A DNA stretch of 64,000 nt from positions 1-64,000 of the forward strand of contig NZ_CP011039.1 in NCBI RefSeq assembly GCF_000238255.3. The letters are read 5' to 3'. Position numbers and translations under genes: made by a program. How positions within the stretch are numbered: the stretch's first letter is position 1; each line of letters starts with the position of its first letter. A model generated the notes under the pieces. The model ran no database searches and was not told the DNA's origin. It was given only the letters and a program-made list of their open reading frames with translations. This DNA comes from Pseudoalteromonas spongiae UST010723-006. Lineage in GTDB: Bacteria; Pseudomonadota; Gammaproteobacteria; Enterobacterales; Alteromonadaceae. Shown piece by piece: positions 14,072-25,622 of the stretch.

Positions 14072-15964
14072 GTGAAAAAATCGGTGATTTTAACAGCGCT
14101 TGTTAGCTTGGTACTTTCTTCTTCAGCGTTGAACGCAAGCGCGGATAAAGCCGCGCACAAAGACTTCTTGGCACTTGAAAAGCTCGCCAAGAAAAATGAT
14201 AAGCGTGATTTTTATCGCGCGCTAAAACAGTCGTCACATCCGCTAGCGCCTTATGCTGAGGCCACTTATCTTGCTAATTCCCCATGGCTTGCTAACCAGC
14301 AAGAAATTAAAAAGTTTTTAGATACCTATCAAGGCACTCCACTTGAGTGGAAAGTGCGTTACGCGTGGTTAGACAATTTAAAGAAAAGCAATAAAAAAGC
14401 ACTTTATATCGACGCTTACCGTCCGACCAGAAAAGCGGAGTATCAATGCACCTATCTAAACTATCAGTTACAACTTGGTGCACCCAAAGAGGCCATTTTT
14501 AATCAAGTGGATGAGCTTTGGAGCGTTGCTAAATCACAGCCTAAAGAATGTGATGTGCTTTTTTCAAAATGGAAAAAAGCAGGGCATTTAAATCAAGAAC
14601 TGGTTTGGCAACGTATTACCAAAGTATCAGAAAAAGGCAATACCAGTTTGCTGGCTTATCTGAGTCGTTTGCTACCGAAGAACGAGCGCTACTTGGCAGA
14701 TTTGTATAAAACAGTAAGACGAGATCCATCCGCTGCCGCCGGGCTTTATCGCTTTAAAAAACGTACCGACAAGGAAGGCCAAATAGCACTTTATGGCGTT
14801 AAACGTTTGGTGTGGCGCGACCGTGATTTAGCTATTCGTGCATGGCAAAAGCTTGAAACCATGTTCGATTATACCGAGCAACAAAAACAGTCGTTGTATT
14901 ATATTTTTGCGCTTTCGTTGGCGTCGGGAAAACATAAAGAAGCAAAGTTTTACTTAAATAAAGTGGCGCCAGAAAGACACGATAGCAAGCTAATGCAATG
15001 GCAGCTTAGTAATATGTTGCGCGAGCAAGACTGGCAAGGGGTTATTGCCTATTCAACGGGTAAAACACTGAATAACGGTTATCGCTACTGGTTGGCATAT
15101 GCATATCATAAGATTGGTGACGCACAGCGAGCTAGTCAGTTGTGGAAAGAGTTGGCCCAAAAGCGCGATTACTACGGCTTTTTAGCGGCATCACGGTTAG
15201 ATTTAGCGGTTTCGCTTGAATACCAACCTGTGGTTGTTGATCCTCAAAAGCAAAAACTTGTTAGTGAAAGCCCTGGTTTTAAACGAGCAAAAGCATTGTA
15301 TGAATTAGATCGTTTTTATTCAGCGCGCCGTGAATGGAATTCGCTAATTGCAGGCTCTACCGATGATGAAAAGCTAGCGGCAGCCAGTTTAGCGAATGAT
15401 ATGGGGTGGCATGATAGTGTTATTCGCGTGATGAGCCAACTAAAGGCTTACAATATGCTTGATTACCGTTTTCCTACGCCTTACAGCGATCAGTTTGAGC
15501 GTTTTAGTAGCCGAAGTAAGGTTGATAAAACATGGGCTTATGCGATTTCACGACGTGAAAGCTCATTTGCCTCAGATGCTCATTCAAGCGCTGGGGCGAT
15601 TGGTTTAATGCAGTTATTGCCAAGCACCGCACGCTACGTAAATAAAGGCAGTGTCAGCCGTAATCAACTTAAAAAGCCTCATATTAATATTCGCTTGGGT
15701 ACGCAGTATCTCAAGTATTTAAAGAAAAAAAGTAAAGGTAACGAGGTGATTGCGACAGCCTCATATAATGCGGGTTATCACAAAGTGAAACGTTGGTTAC
15801 CTCAAGAAGCGGTCGATTTTGATCTATGGGTTGAAGCAATACCGTATCGTGAAACACGTGAGTACGTAAAAAATGTTTACGCTTATCGTCAAGTGTATGC
15901 AACGCGCTCAGGCAATAAAGAAAACCTATTTGATGAACTCATTTCAATGAAAATCAAAAGGTAG
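14072..15964 (+). CDS. slt: Soluble lytic murein transglycosylase (Slt70 family)
   Basis: This periplasmic enzyme cleaves the MurNAc-GlcNAc bond of peptidoglycan, forming 1,6-anhydro ends. A signal peptide (about 1-24, ending NASA) is followed by a long alpha-superhelical region rich in W/Y/K. The C-terminal SLT domain has SRRESSF with catalytic E496, then SSAGAIGLMQLLPSTA and ATASYNAGYHKVKRW. The length is 630 aa versus 645 in E. coli. The start codon is GTG 14072, with AAGAGAG 8 bp before. It is a single gene. Confidence 0.95.
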   Translation: MKKSVILTALVSLVLSSSALNASADKAAHKDFLALEKLAKKNDKRDFYRALKQSSHPLAPYAEATYLANSPWLANQQEIKKFLDTYQGTPLEWKVRYAWLDNLKKSNKKALYIDAYRPTRKAEYQCTYLNYQLQLGAPKEAIFNQVDELWSVAKSQPKECDVLFSKWKKAGHLNQELVWQRITKVSEKGNTSLLAYLSRLLPKNERYLADLYKTVRRDPSAAAGLYRFKKRTDKEGQIALYGVKRLVWRDRDLAIRAWQKLETMFDYTEQQKQSLYYIFALSLASGKHKEAKFYLNKVAPERHDSKLMQWQLSNMLREQDWQGVIAYSTGKTLNNGYRYWLAYAYHKIGDAQRASQLWKELAQKRDYYGFLAASRLDLAVSLEYQPVVVDPQKQKLVSESPGFKRAKALYELDRFYSARREWNSLIAGSTDDEKLAAASLANDMGWHDSVIRVMSQLKAYNMLDYRFPTPYSDQFERFSSRSKVDKTWAYAISRRESSFASDAHSSAGAIGLMQLLPSTARYVNKGSVSRNQLKKPHINIRLGTQYLKYLKKKSKGNEVIATASYNAGYHKVKRWLPQEAVDFDLWVEAIPYRETREYVKNVYAYRQVYATRSGNKENLFDELISMKIKR

Positions 15965-16074
15965 TTTTGGCAAATATATTGCTAATCAATTTACAGAGTA
16001 AGTGTTCTCGATTTTTTGTCCACCCCTTAAGAATGGTGGGCCAAGATGATACACTTGTTTTTAGAACACACTGA

Positions 16075-17409
<1,335 letters not shown>

Positions 17410-17433
17410 TCTAATTAGCAAGTGATACACTTT

Positions 17434-17456
17434 AAGGAGCCATTCGGCTCCTTTTT
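17434..17456 (+). terminator. Terminator after pepQ
   Basis: AAGGAGCC / GGCTCCTT with a 4-nt loop and T run follows pepQ by 24 bp, just before yigZ. Some read-through or a yigZ promoter within this short gap is needed. Confidence 0.8.
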
Positions 17457-17468
17457 ATTTTGTAAGTT

Positions 17469-18086
17469 ATGACTCAAGAATACCAGTACCCAGCAACACG
17501 AACTTTGTATCGTGAAGAAATTAAAAAAAGCACGTTTATTGTGCATATTGCGCATACGCCAACCATTGCCGATGCGAAAGCGTTTATTAAACGTATCAAT
17601 CAAGAATACCCAGATGCACGTCACAACTGTTGGGCACATGTCGCGGGCGAGCCTGGTGGCAGCCATGTATTGGGTTTTTCTGACGATGGTGAACCCAATG
17701 GCACGGCGGGCAAACCAATGTTGAATGTTTTGATGGGCTCAGGGCTTGGTGAAATTACCGCTGTTATCACCCGTTATTTTGGTGGTATTAAGCTAGGCAC
17801 GGGTGGGTTGGTGCGAGCTTATGGTGGCTCGCTTAATAATGCGTTGAGTGATATTGAGTTGTTAACTCGCGTACCTATGGTGACGTTACTTGGCGAATCA
17901 AGTTATGCACTGCAAGGCGTCATTGAACAGCACATTAATAGCCAGTTTAGTGGCAGTAATATTGAAAAAGAATTTTCCGCCAATATTGCATGGCAAATTG
18001 CGATTGATGAGCGAAATGCAGAGCAAGCAATAAAAGATATTTATGAAATATCCAATGGCGCTGTTGAGTTAAAAGTAAAACAGTAA
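17469..18086 (+). CDS. yigZ: IMPACT/YigZ family protein
   Basis: YigZ proteins have an N-terminal ribosomal-S5-like IMPACT domain and a C-terminal EF-G-like ferredoxin fold. The molecular role is unclear, though translation-linked functions have been proposed from the eukaryotic IMPACT homologue. The family signature lies in FSDDGEPNGTAGKPML and ITRYFGGIKLGTGGLVRAY (about residues 70-120). The 205-aa length is typical. It lies between pepQ and trkH exactly as in E. coli. Confidence 0.93.
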   Translation: MTQEYQYPATRTLYREEIKKSTFIVHIAHTPTIADAKAFIKRINQEYPDARHNCWAHVAGEPGGSHVLGFSDDGEPNGTAGKPMLNVLMGSGLGEITAVITRYFGGIKLGTGGLVRAYGGSLNNALSDIELLTRVPMVTLLGESSYALQGVIEQHINSQFSGSNIEKEFSANIAWQIAIDERNAEQAIKDIYEISNGAVELKVKQ

Positions 18087-18123
18087 GAGAATAGCTTTAA
18101 ATAGCTCGTTTCTTACTCTTGCA

Positions 18124-19575
18124 ATGCAATACAGAACAATAATTAAAATTTTAGGGCAGTTAGTAGCCTTATTCAGTATCACCATGATCCCACCTGCGCT
18201 CGTTTCGCTTATCTATAAAGATGGTGGTGGTGTGCCGTTTGTTCTGGCATTTGTCTTCAGTATTATTATTGGCTTAATAGCCTACTACCCAAACCGCAAG
18301 CAAAGAGGGGATTTGAAAGCCCGTGAAGGCTTCTTAATTGTAGTTTTATTTTGGTTGGTACTGGGCAGCTTTGGTTCGTTACCACTGATTTTTTTAGAAG
18401 AACCTAATCTATCTATTGCAGATTCTGTTTTTGAGTCATTCTCAGGCCTTACCACCACAGGGGCGACTGTTCTAACGGGTATTGAATATTTACCGAAAGC
18501 AATTTTATTCTATCGTCAGCAACTGCAATGGCTCGGTGGTATGGGTATCATCGTACTTGCCGTTGCCGTACTGCCAATGCTTGGGGTGGGTGGTATGCAG
18601 CTTTACCGCGCTGAAACACCGGGGCCAGTAAAAGATTCTAAAATGACCCCGCGCATTGCCGATACAGCAAAACATCTTTGGTACATTTATGTATCACTTA
18701 CCGCGGCCTGTACTTTGGCGTATTGGGCGGCAGGGATGAATTGGTTTGATGCTATTTGCCATGCCTTTTCGACGATCGCGATAGGGGGCTTTTCTACCTA
18801 TGATGCGTCAATTGGTCACTTTAATAGTCCACTAATTAATATTATTTGCGTGGTATTTTTATTAATCGCGGCGGTGAACTTCTCACTGCATTATGCGGCA
18901 GTTGCTAATAAAAACTTTCGCGTTTATTGGCGTGACCCAGAGCTCAAAGTATTCCTATTTATTCAAACATGTTTAGTGCTTTTGTGTTTCTTTGTGCTTA
19001 CTTCTGCGGGTATTTATACCTCGACCGATCAAGCGTTTGACCAAGCGCTTTTCCAAGCCGTTTCAATTAGTACGACAGCTGGTTTTGCCACCGATAGTTT
19101 CTCGCAGTGGCCGTTGTTTTTACCTATCCTACTTATTTTTTCAAGCTTTATTGGCGGTTGTGCTGGCTCAACAGGTGGCGGCATGAAAGTAGTGCGTGTG
19201 TTCCTGTTGTACTTACAAGGTATTCGCGAGTTAAACCGCTTGGTACACCCACGTGCAATTTATTCTATTAAACTTGGTCGCAAAGCGTTACCTGATAAAG
19301 TAGTCGAAGCTGTATGGGGCTTTTTCTCAGCGTATGCTTTGGTATTTGTCATCATTATGCTGTGTTTATTAGCAACAGGAATGGACAACATCACGGCATT
19401 CTCAGCAACAGCCGCATGCTTAAATAACCTAGGTCCAGGCTTAGGCGATGTAGCAGCGCACTTTGGTGATATCACCGATACAGCAAAATGGATTTTGACA
19501 CTCGCTATGGTGTTTGGACGACTCGAAATCTTCACACTACTCGTATTGTTCACCCCAACATTCTGGCGTGGATAA
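18124..19575 (+). CDS. trkH: Trk system potassium uptake protein TrkH
   Basis: TrkH is the membrane-embedded potassium channel subunit of Trk uptake; it needs the NAD/ATP-binding gating subunit TrkA, encoded nearby at 21325-22701. Hydrophobic segments alternate with pore-loop motifs such as GLTTTGATV, GGFSTYDAS, STTAGFATDSF and LNNLGPGLG, the four selectivity-filter repeats. GGMGIIVLAVAVLPMLGVGG is also characteristic. The 483 aa equal the E. coli length. No strong ribosome site is visible before ATG 18124. Confidence 0.96.
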   Translation: MQYRTIIKILGQLVALFSITMIPPALVSLIYKDGGGVPFVLAFVFSIIIGLIAYYPNRKQRGDLKAREGFLIVVLFWLVLGSFGSLPLIFLEEPNLSIADSVFESFSGLTTTGATVLTGIEYLPKAILFYRQQLQWLGGMGIIVLAVAVLPMLGVGGMQLYRAETPGPVKDSKMTPRIADTAKHLWYIYVSLTAACTLAYWAAGMNWFDAICHAFSTIAIGGFSTYDASIGHFNSPLINIICVVFLLIAAVNFSLHYAAVANKNFRVYWRDPELKVFLFIQTCLVLLCFFVLTSAGIYTSTDQAFDQALFQAVSISTTAGFATDSFSQWPLFLPILLIFSSFIGGCAGSTGGGMKVVRVFLLYLQGIRELNRLVHPRAIYSIKLGRKALPDKVVEAVWGFFSAYALVFVIIMLCLLATGMDNITAFSATAACLNNLGPGLGDVAAHFGDITDTAKWILTLAMVFGRLEIFTLLVLFTPTFWRG

Positions 19576-19619
19576 GGCTCGTCTTGAGGCTTGCGAGTGC
19601 GCGCAGCAAGACTAGAGCC
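19576..19619 (+). terminator. Long hairpin directly after trkH
   Basis: GGCTC-n-TCTTG pairs with CAAGA-n-GAGCC around a GC-rich loop, starting at the trkH stop. There is no T run, so it may be a 3'-end stabilising or Rho-linked structure, not a classic terminator. Confidence 0.4.
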
Positions 19620-19640
19620 GAATGTGAGCCCTTGGACGGG

Positions 19641-19985
19641 CGAACCGGAATATCGCTTCTAGGATGAATTAGTATATAGGTCGCCTCTTCCAGACCTAAC
19701 GAAATTTAGTCCGCTCATTTACATCCATGTAATTGCGGCATTAGTACATCCTGTTCGTCACAGCTGGTCGAACGCGAGAAATGGATTTCGAGCCGGAATA
19801 TTGCTTCAGGATGACTTAATATACCGCTCGTATCTTCTAGACCGAAACTAAGCATCTCTAGGCGCGAATGCTTTTCAGGGATGAAAATTACTGCGTAACG
19901 CGCACGAAATATCGCTTCAAGTACGAATTTTGACGCACTTTCTAAACGTTAGAATGATTTACTTGAATTCTCTCAAAAAAACAAA
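19641..19985. repeat. Degenerate ~70-bp direct repeats in non-coding DNA
   Basis: The region from trkH to the terminator at 19983 has no credible gene. A unit beginning CCGGAATATCGCTTCTAGGA (19645-19710) recurs at 19793-19856 with the same word order: CCGGAATAT, GCTTC, AGGATGA, TTA-TATA, TCTTC-AGACC. A weaker third echo (CGAAATATCGCTTCAAG) begins at 19904. The copies are 148 bp apart. Function is unknown. Confidence 0.55.
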
Positions 19986-20008
19986 AAAGAGCGCATTTAG
20001 CGCTCTTT
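19983..20008 (-). terminator. Terminator of the DUF3103-like gene
   Basis: AAAGAGCGC / GCGCTCTTT with a 5-nt loop is followed on the minus strand by a T run. It ends the gene at 20036-21160. Confidence 0.85.
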
Positions 20009-20035
20009 GATTCTGGTTTAAATGTACTCTGTTTA

Positions 20036-21160
20036 TTAACGTGGCTGAATCGTTAATGGCTCAAGTGTGATGGTTGCATTTGAGCTAGCGCCTTTGTGAT
20101 TTGAATAGCGTTGACCTTCAAATAGAGTGTAATACACATCCACATAGTCATCATCATTGGTAAACCATGAGTCAGGCATTGCTGCCAGTACTTTATTGGT
20201 TAACTGTGGGATGATGGCATAGCCTTGTACTTCAGGGTCTGGAATCGCTTTAAGAATCTCGGTAGCAACGTCAAGCAAGCGGCTCGCAAGTTCTTTGTAA
20301 TTAGTGTTGTCATCCTGCTCCATCATTAAAATATCAGCAGCTTGCCAACGGTAGCGGTCCCAATAGATGATAATTTGATTAGGATTATAGGTCGTGCCAT
20401 CGTAATCAAGATAAGGCATATCGACAATATCTAGCACTGGCTCATCACGAGACGGACTCACACCAGTAACAATGCTATACACTTCCGCTTTACCTGATAC
20501 CCATGGCTCTTCATCATCTTGTAAATGAATGGATTTAAGCACCGAGGTTTGAATTGGATTTGTTGTTGATTGAGTTGTTGAATTCAATGCTAATTTTGGT
20601 TCGCTGCTAAATGGTTTCAGCGCTTTTTTTAGTACTGAAATACCTTCCGATAACGCTTGTTTGTTGTCTAGCTCAACAATTAACACAGGGCGTTCAGGTA
20701 GTTCATTTACGGGTAAGTGATAGGTGTTACCTTGGGTATCAAATGCTTCAATAAATTGCCATGATTTCTCATTACCCGCTGGAGCCCATGCAAATAACGG
20801 TGTTTCAGACATTAACGAGTTAAGCATGCTTGAGTCAGCAACTCTTAGCTGGGTAATTGAGCTAGGGTTATACGGTAGACCTTTTACCGATCGAATGCGA
20901 GTTTCAACTTGTTTAAGAGTTTGGATCTCTTTGTTTGCTAACGACAGCTCAGAGGTCTCAATGGTTAAATCATAACTTGATGTTGATGCTAAAATGCTTG
21001 GTTTTAGCCTTGCGTAGTTTTCTGCAAATGACAGTGCTAGAGCGCGTTTTTGCTCAGCGATTTGTACTGAACGCTCTTGGCTTGTCGTTTCCATTGCTGC
21101 AGCGCTAACAAATGGTAGTGCGAGTGCACTCAGTAGTAACGATTTTATTTTCTTATTCAT
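20036..21160 (-). CDS. Secreted protein of unknown function (DUF3103-like)
   Basis: I think this belongs to DUF3103, a gammaproteobacterial family without known function; the assignment is from memory and tentative. The 374 residues begin with a clear Sec signal peptide (about 1-22, ending VSAAA). The mature part is acidic and soluble, with a Q/E-rich helix, a Ser/Thr-rich spacer near residues 190-210 and a C-terminal half containing IIIYWDRYRWQAADILMMEQDDN. There is no catalytic motif I can name, no lipobox and no membrane segment. It is a single gene with its own terminator. Confidence 0.65.
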   Translation of the reverse strand: MNKKIKSLLLSALALPFVSAAAMETTSQERSVQIAEQKRALALSFAENYARLKPSILASTSSYDLTIETSELSLANKEIQTLKQVETRIRSVKGLPYNPSSITQLRVADSSMLNSLMSETPLFAWAPAGNEKSWQFIEAFDTQGNTYHLPVNELPERPVLIVELDNKQALSEGISVLKKALKPFSSEPKLALNSTTQSTTNPIQTSVLKSIHLQDDEEPWVSGKAEVYSIVTGVSPSRDEPVLDIVDMPYLDYDGTTYNPNQIIIYWDRYRWQAADILMMEQDDNTNYKELASRLLDVATEILKAIPDPEVQGYAIIPQLTNKVLAAMPDSWFTNDDDYVDVYYTLFEGQRYSNHKGASSNATITLEPLTIQPR

Positions 21161-21302
21161 TCACTTGTCTCCAATAGTAGTATTACACATTCATGTGTAC
21201 CTATATTAGTTCCAAGTTAGAGTAAATAGTCAATAATGTAACGAAAGGTTAATAAATAAACAGAAATTATAATGAAATGCTTATAAATAAACCTTTGCAG
21301 TG

Positions 21303-21343
21303 AAGTGCTATTTTTACTTTAAATTTATAAGAAAATAGCACTT
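21303..21343. repeat. 12-bp inverted repeat spanning the trkA stop codon
   Basis: AAGTGCTATTTT (21303-21314) and AAAATAGCACTT (21332-21343) are exact complements 17 nt apart. The trkA stop (21325-21327) lies in the loop. No T run follows on the minus strand, so it may be a weak terminator or mRNA 3' structure. Confidence 0.5.
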
Positions 21344-22701
21344 ACTTGGAAGAGCTTTTCAACTACGTGAATTTGCTTTTTATCGATAAGGAACATAATG
21401 ACGTGGTCACCAGAGAGGATCACTGTATCGTCATGTGCAATTAACACGTCATCGTTTCGTACGATTGCACCAATGGTTGTGCCTGCTGGTAATTTAATGT
21501 CTTGAATCGCTCTGCCGACAACTTTTGATGTGTTTTCATCACCATGCGCAACCGCTTCAATTGCTTCTGCAGCGCCTTTACGCAGCGAGTATACGTTAAC
21601 AATATCACCGCGTCGGACATGCGTTAATAAGGCTGAAATAGTTGCTTGTTGTGGAGAAATAGCAATATCAATTTCACCACCTTGCACTAGGTCAACGTAT
21701 GCGCCACGTTGAATTAACACCATGGTTTTTTGTGCGCCCATGCGTTTTGCTAGCATGGCAGACATGATGTTTGCTTCATCGTCGTTAGTAACGGCAATAA
21801 ATACGTCAACTTGTTCGATATGCTCTTCTGATAACAGTTCTTGGTCTGATGCATCGCCACAAAAAACCACGGTACGATCAAGTCTGCCTGATAAGTATTC
21901 TGCTCGTTCTGGGTTGCGTTCAATTAGTTTTACGCTATGGCTTTTTTCTAGCGTGCGAGCGAGACCCGCACCTATATTACCACCACCTACAATCATTATT
22001 TTTTTGTACGATTGTTCAAGCTTTTGCAGTTCGCTCATGACCGCACGAATATGTTTAGTTGCTGCAACGAAAAAGATTTCGTCATCGGCTTCAATTACGG
22101 TAGTACCAAGTGGTTTAATTGGTCTACCTTTTCGATAAATTGCAGCAACGCGTGTTTCCACATTAGGGATGTGTTTTTTTAGTGCTGATAGTGCATAACC
22201 AACAAGTAAACCACCGTAATACGCTTTTACCGCTACTAGTGATAGCTTACCTTCGGCAAATTGCAGTACTTGCAGTGCACCTGGGTAGTCAATTAAGCGA
22301 TGAATGTAACGGGTCACAAGTTGTTCTGGTGCAATGTAGTGGTCAACTGGTAGGTCATGATTATGGAATAGCTGCTCTTTATATTTGAGGTATTGTTCAG
22401 AGCGAATACGCGCTATTTTTGTTGGCGTATTAAAAATACTGTAAGCGATTTGACAGGCAATCATATTAACTTCGTCAGAGCTAGTAACGGCGATAATCAT
22501 ATCGGCATCTTCAGCACCTGCTTGGCGTAAGATTTCAGGGTGGGCGCTGTGGCCTGATACGACTTGCAGGTCATATTTGTCCTGTAATACGCGTAGCTTT
22601 TCTCGGTTAATATCAACCACGGTGATTTCGTTTTTCTCACCGACAAGGTTTTCTGCTAAGGTGCCGCCAACTTGTCCGGCACCTAAAATGATAATTTTCA
22701 T
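21325..22701 (-). CDS. trkA: Trk system potassium uptake protein TrkA
   Basis: TrkA is the cytoplasmic nucleotide-binding regulator that gates TrkH. Two RCK units are visible: a first Rossmann motif [15 protein letters not shown] at residues 3-17 and a second [12 protein letters not shown] near 237, each followed by a TrkA-C domain. The length of 458 aa equals E. coli TrkA. It is the last gene of the def-fmt-rsmB-trkA cluster, conserved from E. coli, and starts 35 bp after rsmB. Confidence 0.97.
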   Translation of the reverse strand: MKIIILGAGQVGGTLAENLVGEKNEITVVDINREKLRVLQDKYDLQVVSGHSAHPEILRQAGAEDADMIIAVTSSDEVNMIACQIAYSIFNTPTKIARIRSEQYLKYKEQLFHNHDLPVDHYIAPEQLVTRYIHRLIDYPGALQVLQFAEGKLSLVAVKAYYGGLLVGYALSALKKHIPNVETRVAAIYRKGRPIKPLGTTVIEADDEIFFVAATKHIRAVMSELQKLEQSYKKIMIVGGGNIGAGLARTLEKSHSVKLIERNPERAEYLSGRLDRTVVFCGDASDQELLSEEHIEQVDVFIAVTNDDEANIMSAMLAKRMGAQKTMVLIQRGAYVDLVQGGEIDIAISPQQATISALLTHVRRGDIVNVYSLRKGAAEAIEAVAHGDENTSKVVGRAIQDIKLPAGTTIGAIVRNDDVLIAHDDTVILSGDHVIMFLIDKKQIHVVEKLFQVSAIFL

Positions 22702-22736
22702 ACTGTCAATCGCTTAGTTGGCGAGCTTCGCCTTAA

Positions 22737-24020
22737 TTATAATTTTTCAATTTTCGCGTAGAAGAAGCCATCATGCTCATCTGGCAGTAATTGCCAGCCT
22801 GGTTGTTCGATGGTATCTGCTAAATTGAGTGCGATATGCTTAGCATCAGCATGCTGTGCTAAAAACCGTTTTATCTGGTCGGTATTTTCTTCCGGTAAAA
22901 CAGAACATGTTGCATACACCAATGTGCCACCAGATTTTAATAATGGCCAGATTTGCTCAAGTATTTGCTTTTGTAATTGTGCAAGTTGCTCAATATCAGA
23001 CGCTCGGCGTAACCACTTAATATCGGGGTGACGACGAATTACACCAGTTGCAGAGCAGGGAACATCTAACAAAATACGGTCAAATTGCTCGCCATCCCAC
23101 CAGTCGTCGGGTTGACTGGCATCGGCACTAATTAGCTTTGCACTTAGGCCAATACGTTCTAGGTTTTGTTGTACGCGTTCAAGACGGGTTGCGTCATGGT
23201 CAAGGGCGGTAACATCACACTCCGCTAGCTCCAAAATGTGGCATGTTTTACCACCAGGCGCTGCGCAAGCATCAAGAATTTTTTCGCCATCTTTTGGCTC
23301 GAGTAACCTAGCTGCAAGTTGCGCTGCACCATCTTGTACTGAGCTGTGGCCTAATTCGAAGCCTGGTAATTTAAACACATCTACTGCATTTTCAAGTACC
23401 AGTGCATCATCAAATTGATCAACTAAATGTGCTTCAATATCTGCATCAAGCAATAGTTCTCGGTACTCTTTAGGCGAATGGTAGTTGCCATTAACGCGCA
23501 GCCACATTGGTGCTTGCACTTGGTTTGCTTCAACAATATCTTGCCAGTTATTTGGGTAAGCAGTTTTTAGCTTATTCAAGAACCAACCAGGGTGGTTGTA
23601 TTTACAGGCATCAATTTGGTCGGCTAAATTTTCCAGCTCGCTTTGGCGGCGCTGAAAGTTACGCAGCACTGCGTTTACTAAGCCTTTAAGGCCTGGTGCA
23701 CGCATTGTTTTAACCGCATTTACTGTTTCATCAAGTGCCGCATGTGCTGGAATACGCATGTGCTGAAGTTGATAAATACCCACATAAAGCAAAAATTGGA
23801 AAGGACGCTGTTTGCCTTTCAGTGGTTTTTCAAGCAAGTGAGAACAGTAGTTTTCTAAGCTTGGTAAGTAGCGTAATACGCCATAGCAAAGTTGCTGTAA
23901 AAGCGGGCGTTCTTTTGGAGGTAGTTTATCAGAGTACCTTGGCAATATTTGCGACAATGAATGGCCTTTATCAACCACAAGATGCAGTGTTTCAGCTGCA
24001 TAAGCGCGAACACTACTCAT
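22737..24020 (-). CDS. rsmB: 16S rRNA m5C967 methyltransferase RsmB
   Basis: RsmB methylates C967 of 16S rRNA. A NusB-like N-terminal domain (about 1-130) precedes the SAM-binding Rossmann fold with [18 protein letters not shown]. The two conserved cysteines are in [15 protein letters not shown] and [12 protein letters not shown] choose ATG 24020, which follows AGGTGA by 5 nt and gives 427 aa; the GTG 9 bp upstream is less likely. The start overlaps the end of fmt by 8 bp, indicating translational coupling. Confidence 0.95.
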   Translation of the reverse strand: MSSVRAYAAETLHLVVDKGHSLSQILPRYSDKLPPKERPLLQQLCYGVLRYLPSLENYCSHLLEKPLKGKQRPFQFLLYVGIYQLQHMRIPAHAALDETVNAVKTMRAPGLKGLVNAVLRNFQRRQSELENLADQIDACKYNHPGWFLNKLKTAYPNNWQDIVEANQVQAPMWLRVNGNYHSPKEYRELLLDADIEAHLVDQFDDALVLENAVDVFKLPGFELGHSSVQDGAAQLAARLLEPKDGEKILDACAAPGGKTCHILELAECDVTALDHDATRLERVQQNLERIGLSAKLISADASQPDDWWDGEQFDRILLDVPCSATGVIRRHPDIKWLRRASDIEQLAQLQKQILEQIWPLLKSGGTLVYATCSVLPEENTDQIKRFLAQHADAKHIALNLADTIEQPGWQLLPDEHDGFFYAKIEKL

Positions 24021-24966
24021 TGTTGTCACCTAAAGTTGAACCAACCGCTACCCAATCAGCACGACCATTTAAAAAATCTTGTGCCGACATTGGCTTTTTA
24101 CCTTGTGGTTGAAGCTGCGTGATCTTTAGTGCGCCTTCAGTGGTCGCAACCGTAATGCCTGTTTTATCAGCTGCTAATACTTCACCCGGGTTACCAGCGC
24201 TTTCAACTAATTCAGCAGCATATATCTTTACAGTGTTTCCTTGCATTTGCGTAAAACAAATTGGCCAAGGGTTAAATGCGCGTATATTACGTTCGATTTG
24301 TTGGGCAGGCATGTGCCAATCGATATTCGCTTCTTCTTTGCTTAGCTTTTTCGCATAGTTGGCAAGCTCATCATTTTGCTTTTCAGGAGTTGCAGTGCCA
24401 TCGGCAATAGTGGCTAACGTGTCGATGAGTGCTGTGGGACCAAGTTCAGCAAGCTTGCTGTAAAGGCTTGCACTTGTATCTGCCGCCTCAATTGGGCAGG
24501 TGGCTATGGAAATCATATCACCGGTATCTAAACCTTCATCCATTTGCATAATGGTTACACCTGTTTCGGCATCACCAGCCCAGATAGCGCGTTGAATCGG
24601 TGCAGCACCACGCCAGCGAGGTAAAATTGAACCATGCACATTGATACAGCCTAGTTTAGGTGTTTCCAAAACTGCTTTTGGTAGTAGTAGGCCATACGCA
24701 ACCACTACCATAATATCTGCATTCAAATCAGCTAACTGCTGCTTGGCATTGTCTGACTTAAAATTCTCTGGCTGGTACACTGGAATGTCATGGGTTAAAG
24801 CTAGTTGTTTTACTTCACTTGCTTTTAGCTTTTTTCCGCGTCCAGCAGGGCGGTCTGGCTGACTGTAAACAGCGATCACATCATGGTGCGATTTTATTAA
24901 AGCATCGAGGTGCTGCGCGGCAAAATCAGGGGTACCCGCAAATACAATTTTTAAAGGCTTGCTCAA
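24013..24966 (-). CDS. fmt: Methionyl-tRNA formyltransferase
   Basis: Fmt formylates initiator Met-tRNA using 10-formyl-THF. The N-terminal domain has [29 protein letters not shown] and the signature [18 protein letters not shown]. The active-site segment [12 protein letters not shown] follows. The start is a TTG (24966) preceded by GGAG; no ATG fits the conserved N-terminus. The length is 317 aa (315 in E. coli). It lies 19 bp after def, its functional partner in N-terminal processing. Confidence 0.97.
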   Translation of the reverse strand: MSKPLKIVFAGTPDFAAQHLDALIKSHHDVIAVYSQPDRPAGRGKKLKASEVKQLALTHDIPVYQPENFKSDNAKQQLADLNADIMVVVAYGLLLPKAVLETPKLGCINVHGSILPRWRGAAPIQRAIWAGDAETGVTIMQMDEGLDTGDMISIATCPIEAADTSASLYSKLAELGPTALIDTLATIADGTATPEKQNDELANYAKKLSKEEANIDWHMPAQQIERNIRAFNPWPICFTQMQGNTVKIYAAELVESAGNPGEVLAADKTGITVATTEGALKITQLQPQGKKPMSAQDFLNGRADWVAVGSTLGDNNE

Positions 24967-24985
24967 GTTTTAACTCCAAGGTAGG

Positions 24986-25498
24986 TTAGCCAGCACGCGC
25001 TGCTAATTTTGCTTCTTTTTCTAGCTTTTTACGAATACGTTGACGCTTTAAAGGTGAAAGGTAATCAATGAAAAGTACGCCTTTTAGATGATCTAATTCA
25101 TGTTGAATACATACAGCAAGCAAGCCATCAGCATCTTTTTCATATTGGTTGCCATTCTCATCAAACGCTTTAATTGTAACCGTTTCTGCGCGGTCTACTT
25201 TTGCATAAGAACCTGGTACTGATAAACAGCCTTCTTCGCTAATTTTACTGCCATCCTTTTTGATGATTTCTGGATTAATGAGCACTAGAGGCTCATTACC
25301 TTCTTCTGATACGTCAATAACAACGATGCGCTGGTGGATGTCGACTTGCGTTGCGGCTAAACCAATGCCGTTTTCGTCATACATGGTTTCAAGCATGTCT
25401 GATACAATTTTCTTAGTATCATCATTAATTTGCGCAACTTCTTGTGCGACTGTGCGTAATCTCTCGTCTGGAAAGCGTAAAACTTCTAAAATAGCCAT
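24986..25498 (-). CDS. def: Peptide deformylase
   Basis: Def removes the formyl group from nascent proteins with a catalytic metal, usually Fe(II). All three motifs are present: GIGLAATQ (45-51), EGCLS with ligand C91, and QHELDHL with ligands H133 and H137 and catalytic E134. The length is 170 aa (169 in E. coli). It heads the def-fmt-rsmB-trkA operon and is divergent from the LysM gene across 124 bp that must hold both promoters. Confidence 0.98.
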   Translation of the reverse strand: MAILEVLRFPDERLRTVAQEVAQINDDTKKIVSDMLETMYDENGIGLAATQVDIHQRIVVIDVSEEGNEPLVLINPEIIKKDGSKISEEGCLSVPGSYAKVDRAETVTIKAFDENGNQYEKDADGLLAVCIQHELDHLKGVLFIDYLSPLKRQRIRKKLEKEAKLAARAG

Positions 25499-25622
25499 AT
25501 TTACCTTAATTTTAACTATGCGAAAATCATCAAATTATGATATGTTTTTATTTTAGCCATTTGTCTTCACCTTTTACAGGTTTAAGTAAATAATAATAAA
25601 AAACAGCTCAAGGAAGCTAGTT

